DNA of 64,000 bases from Sulfurisphaera ohwakuensis (lineage in GTDB: Archaea; Thermoproteota; Thermoprotei_A; Sulfolobales; Sulfolobaceae): assembly GCF_009729055.1 (NCBI RefSeq), contig NZ_CP045484.1:806001-870000 (forward strand), read 5' to 3'. The number at the start of each line of letters is the position of its first letter. Position 1 is the stretch's first letter. The notes beneath the pieces are model-generated. The model did no database searches. It was not told the DNA's origin and saw only the letters and a list, made by a program, of their open reading frames with translations. The translations under genes and the position numbers were made by a program. Of the stretch, positions 63,488 to 64,000 are shown one piece after another.

Positions 63488-64000
63488 TTATGACGAATTT
63501 ATTCTATTTATTTTATATAAAACCCTAGTTAATGCGAAGGATTTCAATAATCTAGCAACACTACCTCTTATTGGGATTCCCATAAATATGCCTAGAAAGT
63601 TATTATCTATTTCTACGACATCAGCTAATTGCTTTGGTTTAAATTTCTCTTCAGAACCGGTTAATGCATTATTAATAGCGTGAACACCGGATTGCATAGA
63701 TACTTCAGCATTAGAAGGATATTTCAGAGATGCACAAGCACCAGCACCATAAACATCCTTATAATCTACTGAACTAAGATCATCGTTTACTACCATTTTA
63801 TAATTTTCAGTTGTGAAACCTAGTGAGTTAAGAATATCCGGTCCCCTAATTCCTCCAGCGTAAAATATATGATCCGCAGAAAAAGTACCTTGATTAGTAA
63901 TAACTTGTTTACCTTTTATCTCCTCTACACTAGTATCTAAAAGTAATTCTACTCCCAATTCTGTTAATATTTTTTCAGCAGTTAATGAAATCTCTTCTGG
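63488..64000 (-). CDS. FAD-dependent pyridine nucleotide/sulfide:quinone oxidoreductase-type enzyme, C-terminal part
   Basis: About 170 C-terminal residues; the gene enters from beyond the window. The upstream frame reads PEEISLTAEKILTELGVELLLDTSVEE, the linker of the second Rossmann domain. Then come ADHIFYAGGIRGPDIL, VYGAGACASL (variant of the second FAD-binding GAGD motif) and SMQSGVHAINNAL. This matches NDH-2/SQR/FAD oxidoreductases. It may pass electrons from sulfide or NADH to quinone, which would suit the nearby SOR, but the specific enzyme needs the missing N-terminus. Confidence 0.7.
   Translation of the reverse strand, partial: PEEISLTAEKILTELGVELLLDTSVEEIKGKQVITNQGTFSADHIFYAGGIRGPDILNSLGFTTENYKMVVNDDLSSVDYKDVYGAGACASLKYPSNAEVSMQSGVHAINNALTGSEEKFKPKQLADVVEIDNNFLGIFMGIPIRGSVARLLKSFALTRVLYKINRINSS

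Noticed and set aside
1-64000. tRNA or rRNA genes
   Set aside because: Reading both strands showed no GTTCGA-type T-arm with a matching acceptor stem, and no rRNA-like sequence; none is reported, though an intron-containing tRNA could be missed by eye.

Overview
The window is chromosomal DNA of a thermoacidophilic archaeon of the Sulfolobales, most probably a Sulfurisphaera/Acidianus-type organism. The reasons are low GC, leaderless TATA-type promoters, ISC-type insertion sequences, a P3A proton-pumping ATPase, DUF2258 and HtpX genes, and a complete sulfur oxygenase reductase (SOR, 61524-62459) with every iron ligand and active-site cysteine in place. From memory the SOR sequence looks like the Sulfurisphaera tokodaii enzyme; this was not searched. 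No rRNA, tRNA or cas gene was seen.

Layout. 1-7.5 kb: end of a Trm10 tRNA methyltransferase, a class III-signal (pilin-like) surface protein pair, an APC permease, an MFS carrier and a glutamine-amidotransferase-fold protein. 7.6-12.2 kb: mobile DNA (a TnpB element with a nonsense codon, an AAA+ ATPase, an IS110 element with a structured noncoding left end, a MITE-like island). 12.3-22.9 kb: core-like block with the P-type ATPase, an MscS channel, a FecBCD-type metal/cobalamin transporter with two copies of a candidate operator, VapBC, a KaiC-like ATPase, a winged-helix regulator, HtpX and a DUF2258 protein. 23-28.3 kb: IS debris, a glycine-zipper surface protein operon, a two-repeat CRISPR-like remnant and an IS701-like element.

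28.6-38.6 kb is the most unusual part. It holds four small hydrophobic precursor-like proteins (about 113-134 codons), three of them followed by a large membrane protein that is an M48 peptidase or looks like a catalytically dead relative; one operon ends with a SpoIIM/DUF95-like protein. Two of the modules face each other as nested, nearly identical inverted repeats (318 bp and 557 bp, with a 131 bp block between) around divergent interiors. The second copy carries an in-frame TGA and a T-tract frameshift. I read this as a candidate bacteriocin-like (sulfolobicin- or circular-bacteriocin-like) system with an expressed cassette and a silent one, able to recombine by inversion or gene conversion. 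That reading is inference.

38.9-43 kb: a secreted beta-propeller gene in an operon with a complete ECF transporter (S component, fused A1A2 ATPase, EcfT). 43.9-54.4 kb: an accessory zone of broken toxin-antitoxin pairs (HEPN-MNT cut by a TnpB element; VapBC with no standard toxin start; VapBC with a frameshifted antitoxin) and nested insertion sequences, ending with an IS1-type element that cut the last codons of a muconolactone-isomerase-like gene. 54.8-64 kb: MFS carrier, small HExxH protein, FAD oxidoreductase, a membrane protein and a large surface protein, SOR, a HEAT-like protein and a partial FAD-dependent sulfide/NADH oxidoreductase-type enzyme. The last group is consistent with sulfur metabolism.
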